Positions 17,063 through 19,094 of a stretch of DNA of 19,094 bases are shown here, one piece after another. A program made the position numbers and the translations under genes. Within the stretch, counting starts at the first letter, position 1; each line of letters opens with the position of its first letter. The stretch is from Porphyromonadaceae bacterium UBA7180 (GTDB taxonomy: Bacteria; Bacteroidota; Bacteroidia; Bacteroidales; Muribaculaceae), in NCBI GenBank assembly GCA_002491165.1, contig DKVK01000016.1, forward strand, positions 1-19,094. The letters run 5' to 3'. The notes below the pieces were generated by a model. It was not told the origin of the DNA, searched no databases, and worked only from the letters and a program-made list of their open reading frames with translations.

Positions 17063-17144
17063 CCCACCTCGACGCTCTCACGTCCTTAGTGTCCTTTTAT
17101 TACCATAGTGACGTTAACGACCTTAAACACCCTCCAAAATATCA

Positions 17145-17176
17145 GTCCCGCACTCCGGCATTCCGGAATGCGGGAC
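17145..17176 (+). terminator. Possible terminator of the mrp transcript
   Basis: GTCCCGCA (17145-17152) pairs with TGCGGGAC (17169-17176); inside it CCGG-CATT-CCGG adds a second stem. The following AATTGTATT is only weakly T-rich. It lies about 80 bases after the mrp stop, in the convergent space with the DUF4465 gene. Confidence 0.4.
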
Positions 17177-17194
17177 AATTGTATTCATGGATAT

Positions 17195-17236
17195 AAAAAA
17201 GCCGGGACCCTCCGCTTTCGCTGCGGCGGGACCCGG
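17195..17236 (-). terminator. Intrinsic terminator of the DUF4465 transcript
   Basis: Read on the minus strand, a 14-base arm (17223-17236) pairs with 17202-17215 with two mismatches around an AGCGAAA loop, followed directly by a six-T run at 17195-17200. It lies about 110 bases after the DUF4465 stop. Confidence 0.75.
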
Positions 17237-17343
17237 ACTCGGGACAATCTATATACTATTCTTTTATGAAACTGTTCCTTTCGGGAAAGGGTCGCCGGGT
17301 GTTTTCAGAAGATTCTGTTTCCGGCGCAAATTTGTGATGCGGA

Positions 17344-18356
17344 TTAGCGGGCTATCTTGATGCGGGCGTTGCCGGCTTTCACCACGTAGACTCCGGCGGG
17401 GAGATATTCGAGCGAGAAAGCGGGCTGCTCCGAGCTCATCACCATGTTGCCGGCGGTGTCGTAGACGGCGGCGAAGTCCGCGCCCTGCACGCTGACCATC
17501 TTGGTGGCGCGGTCATACCTGATGTTTTCGCGGCTGTCGGCAGCGATGCCGTTCACCGCCGTCGGATCTGAGGCCACACGCTTCACCTGCAGTTTGTCGA
17601 GGCAGAAGTAGTCGGGTGTGCGCCGTATGCACCGGCATCGGTAGACTTCATGGTGAAATAAAGTTCGTTGACTTCACCCAGCGGTGTGAGGTCCACGTAC
17701 CGCCAGCCGCGGTTGAGCGTCAGGTCGCCGTTGTCGTATTTTCCCAGTGTCACTTCCACTGTTTTCTCCGTTTCGTCGGAACCCACGCCGTGGATAGTGA
17801 GGCTGAAGTTATCTCCGTTGGTGAAGGCGCGGCTCAGGCCGCTGCCGTCCTGAATGGTGTAATATGTCCAGCTGTTGAGGTTCACGTAGCAACCCTGCGG
17901 CTCGTAGTTATAGACGTCGTTGAAAATCATGTCCAGAGGACGCTGACCCATGAAAGGGCTGTAATATGCCACGAGATAAGGCACATCGGCCGAGCATTTC
18001 GGAGCCCCGTGTTCGTCGAGGTCCACTGTGCCGTCTTCTTTCAACATGATGCCGCCTTTGGCCATGTTGCTGTACTGGTAAGTGACGTAGTCGTCGCGCA
18101 TACCGTTGTTGGCGCTGTTGGAGGCCGTGAATCCCCACCACGTCTGGTAGTCCGACATGGAATTGTGCAGGAAGAGGAAGCATTGGCTTTCTATCACCTC
18201 TTCGTCATCGTTGAAAGTGCCGTTCCAGGCGCCTGTCGTGGCGTTGAAGGTGAGTTCCGTCGTGGCCTTCGTGAGGTCGAGGGTGATGATGTCGCCGTCG
18301 GCCATGGCTGTTGCAGCCATGCCGGAGAGGATTGCAAAGAGTAAAAGTTTCTTCAT
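17344..18356 (-). pseudogene. DUF4465 surface protein, frameshifted
   Basis: Two adjacent minus-strand frames form one protein. The first (18356 to 17583) starts with a signal peptide (MKKLLLFAILSGMAATAMA) and has DUF4465 features: YQTWWGFTASNSANNGM, NSWTYYTIQDG and LYFTMKSTDAGAYGAH. It then derails into PTTSASTNCR and a stop. The next frame resumes exactly there with DYFCLDKLQVKRV, the expected continuation, and ends in a sorting-like tail (AVYDTAGNMVMSS, LEYLPAGVYVVKAG). The shift lies near 17613-17620, beside a GGG run. It is either a real mutation or a sequencing error. The gene follows a cobalamin riboswitch, and DUF4465 proteins recur in Bacteroidota corrinoid-uptake loci (from memory), so a B12-related surface role is likely. 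No BtuB-type transporter is in the window. Confidence 0.8.
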
Positions 18357-18360
18357 TTTG

Positions 18361-18529
18361 ATAAGTATGTGTTTGTAATTATTTATCGTAGTGGATTATG
18401 AAGTATGTGGATGAAATTTTGGATTCGGCTGATGGCGCTATGGGGTTCCATAGAGACTGAAGCCGGATTCGGAAGTTCGCCGCAAAATTTATGAGGCGAT
18501 ACTTTAAATAATTTCGAGCACATACTTAT
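18361..18529 (-). promoter_or_regulatory. Repeat-rich leader that may mask the translation start
   Basis: In the minus-strand leader, CACATACTTAT (plus 18361-18371) ends 4 bases before the DUF4465 start codon. Its exact 11-base complement lies at 18519-18529. A second copy of the 9-base core lies at 18401-18409 and could compete for the same partner. Between them are a perfect CTATGG-GGTT-CCATAG hairpin (18438-18453) flanked by CGGCT/AGCCG, an AAATTTTG/CAAAATTT inverted pair (18414-18421, 18483-18490), and a direct repeat of GGATTCGG (18421, 18465). Confidence 0.5.
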
Positions 18530-18543
18530 GAGGTTATATTATG

Positions 18544-18589
18544 AAAAAATAATTCCCGTAACGGCAGAGGTAAATACTGCGTAAACGGG
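18544..18589 (-). terminator. Riboswitch expression-platform terminator
   Basis: On the minus strand CCCGT (18585-18589) pairs with ACGGG (18555-18559), with an inner GCAG/CTGC stem, followed by AATTATTTTTT. It lies between the riboswitch and the gene, as expected for premature termination when cobalamin is bound. Confidence 0.6.
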
Positions 18590-18725
18590 ATTGCTATGCC
18601 GGGCCGGAGCGGCCGTGGCAGAGTCTGCAAAATCAAAAGAAGAAACCGGTTGCCGTATGACGGCGTGAGTCCTTCAGGAAAAAGTTGAGCCCATAGTCCC
18701 GTAGGCGGTATTATCCAATGGTGGT

Positions 18726-19011
18726 ATTGGCAGGTCTTCTGACTTGTTCCGAAATTTCGCGCCTTCCCGGCCGTCGGTTCGGCCAGTGACGTTGTGAGGC
18801 CCGGTAGCGCCTCATTGCAAAACTCTTTTGTGCCCCGATTTGCCGGTGCGGCGGCGGGACAGGAACTCACAGCAGCGGGTACTGTAACGGATTTTCACCG
18901 TATTCCCTATTCGGGGCGCGTGCCGTCGGCACGGCGTCCCTGCGACCCACACCCGGATTTTGAAGCTCTCTCCGCTCCGGGTCTCCCTGCATGGGAATGG
19001 GGGTCACCAAT
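18726..19011 (-). promoter_or_regulatory. Cobalamin riboswitch
   Basis: The minus strand carries the conserved core: GGGAATACGGTGAAAATCCG (complement of plus 18888-18907), then ACAGTACCCGCTGCTGTGAG, GTCACTGGCC (around plus 18780-18791) and the B12 box AAGTCAGAAGACCTGCC (plus 18729-18745). The ends can be closed by ATTGG/CCAAT pairing (19007-19011 with 18726-18730). It senses adenosyl- or other cobalamins and usually turns expression off. The first gene downstream is the DUF4465 gene. Confidence 0.93.
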
Positions 19012-19018
19012 CACGCCG

Positions 19019-19026
19019 CAAAGTTA
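19019..19026 (-). promoter_or_regulatory. -7 element upstream of the cobalamin riboswitch
   Basis: TAACTTTG on the minus strand fits TAnnTTTG and sits 8 bases before the riboswitch 5' end. No good TTG is found at the expected -33 position, so the match is partial. The remaining 19027-19094 shows nothing clear. Confidence 0.45.
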
Positions 19027-19094
19027 CGAAAACTATTTGGTTCCGCCATAATTCTTCACCTTAATTTTTCTTTAATCCATAAAACAACAGCCGA

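Noticed and set aside
18526..18870. 114-codon minus-strand ORF in the DUF4465 leader
   Set aside because: It overlaps the conserved riboswitch core and the terminator; the RNA structure explains the sequence better.
1..19094. CRISPR arrays, tRNA or rRNA genes
   Set aside because: No regularly spaced repeats, cloverleaf-like sequence or rRNA-like segment was seen on either strand.

Overview
The window looks like a Bacteroidota chromosome, most likely order Bacteroidales and possibly a Muribaculaceae-type gut bacterium (the family guess is inference). Several signals agree. Intergenic regions carry the TAnnTTTG -7 element of this phylum. There is a PorZ-like type IX secretion protein with a C-terminal sorting domain, a BspA-type leucine-rich-repeat surface protein, a DUF4465 protein behind a cobalamin riboswitch, and a LeuRS with a large insertion.

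Region 1 (about 1-7600) is accessory and visibly more AT-rich than the rest. It opens with a complete IS4-superfamily insertion sequence (about 2-1951) with 30-bp terminal inverted repeats. A minus-strand two-gene operon follows: a DUF1848 protein with a radical-SAM-like CX3CX2C motif, then 2 bp later a large protein joining an N-terminal methyltransferase-like domain, a degenerate NERD-like segment and a complete UvrD-type SF1 helicase. A TAATTTTG promoter lies directly upstream. Next come two minus-strand ORFs of unknown function, one with a C-terminal Cys/His zinc-finger-like motif, with their own promoter-like element. A near-perfect 26-bp palindrome sits between this block and the core genes.

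Region 2 (7661-17062) is a GC-rich, all-plus-strand core cluster: leuS, an intrinsic terminator, then rdgB, porZ-like, BspA-like LRR protein, trmB and mrp/apbC. From rdgB to mrp the genes overlap or are at most 11 bp apart, so they are probably one transcript. It mixes housekeeping functions (nucleotide-pool sanitation, tRNA m7G methylation, Fe-S carrier) with two secreted proteins.

Region 3 (17063-19094) converges on the cluster. A minus-strand DUF4465 surface-protein gene, interrupted by a frameshift, is preceded by a cobalamin riboswitch, an intrinsic terminator as likely expression platform, and a repeat-rich leader that could pair with the sequence just upstream of the start codon. An intrinsic terminator lies downstream.

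The best candidate for an undescribed system is the DUF1848 plus methyltransferase/helicase operon at 2223-6058. Its parts suggest nucleic-acid repair or defence, but nothing in the window proves this.
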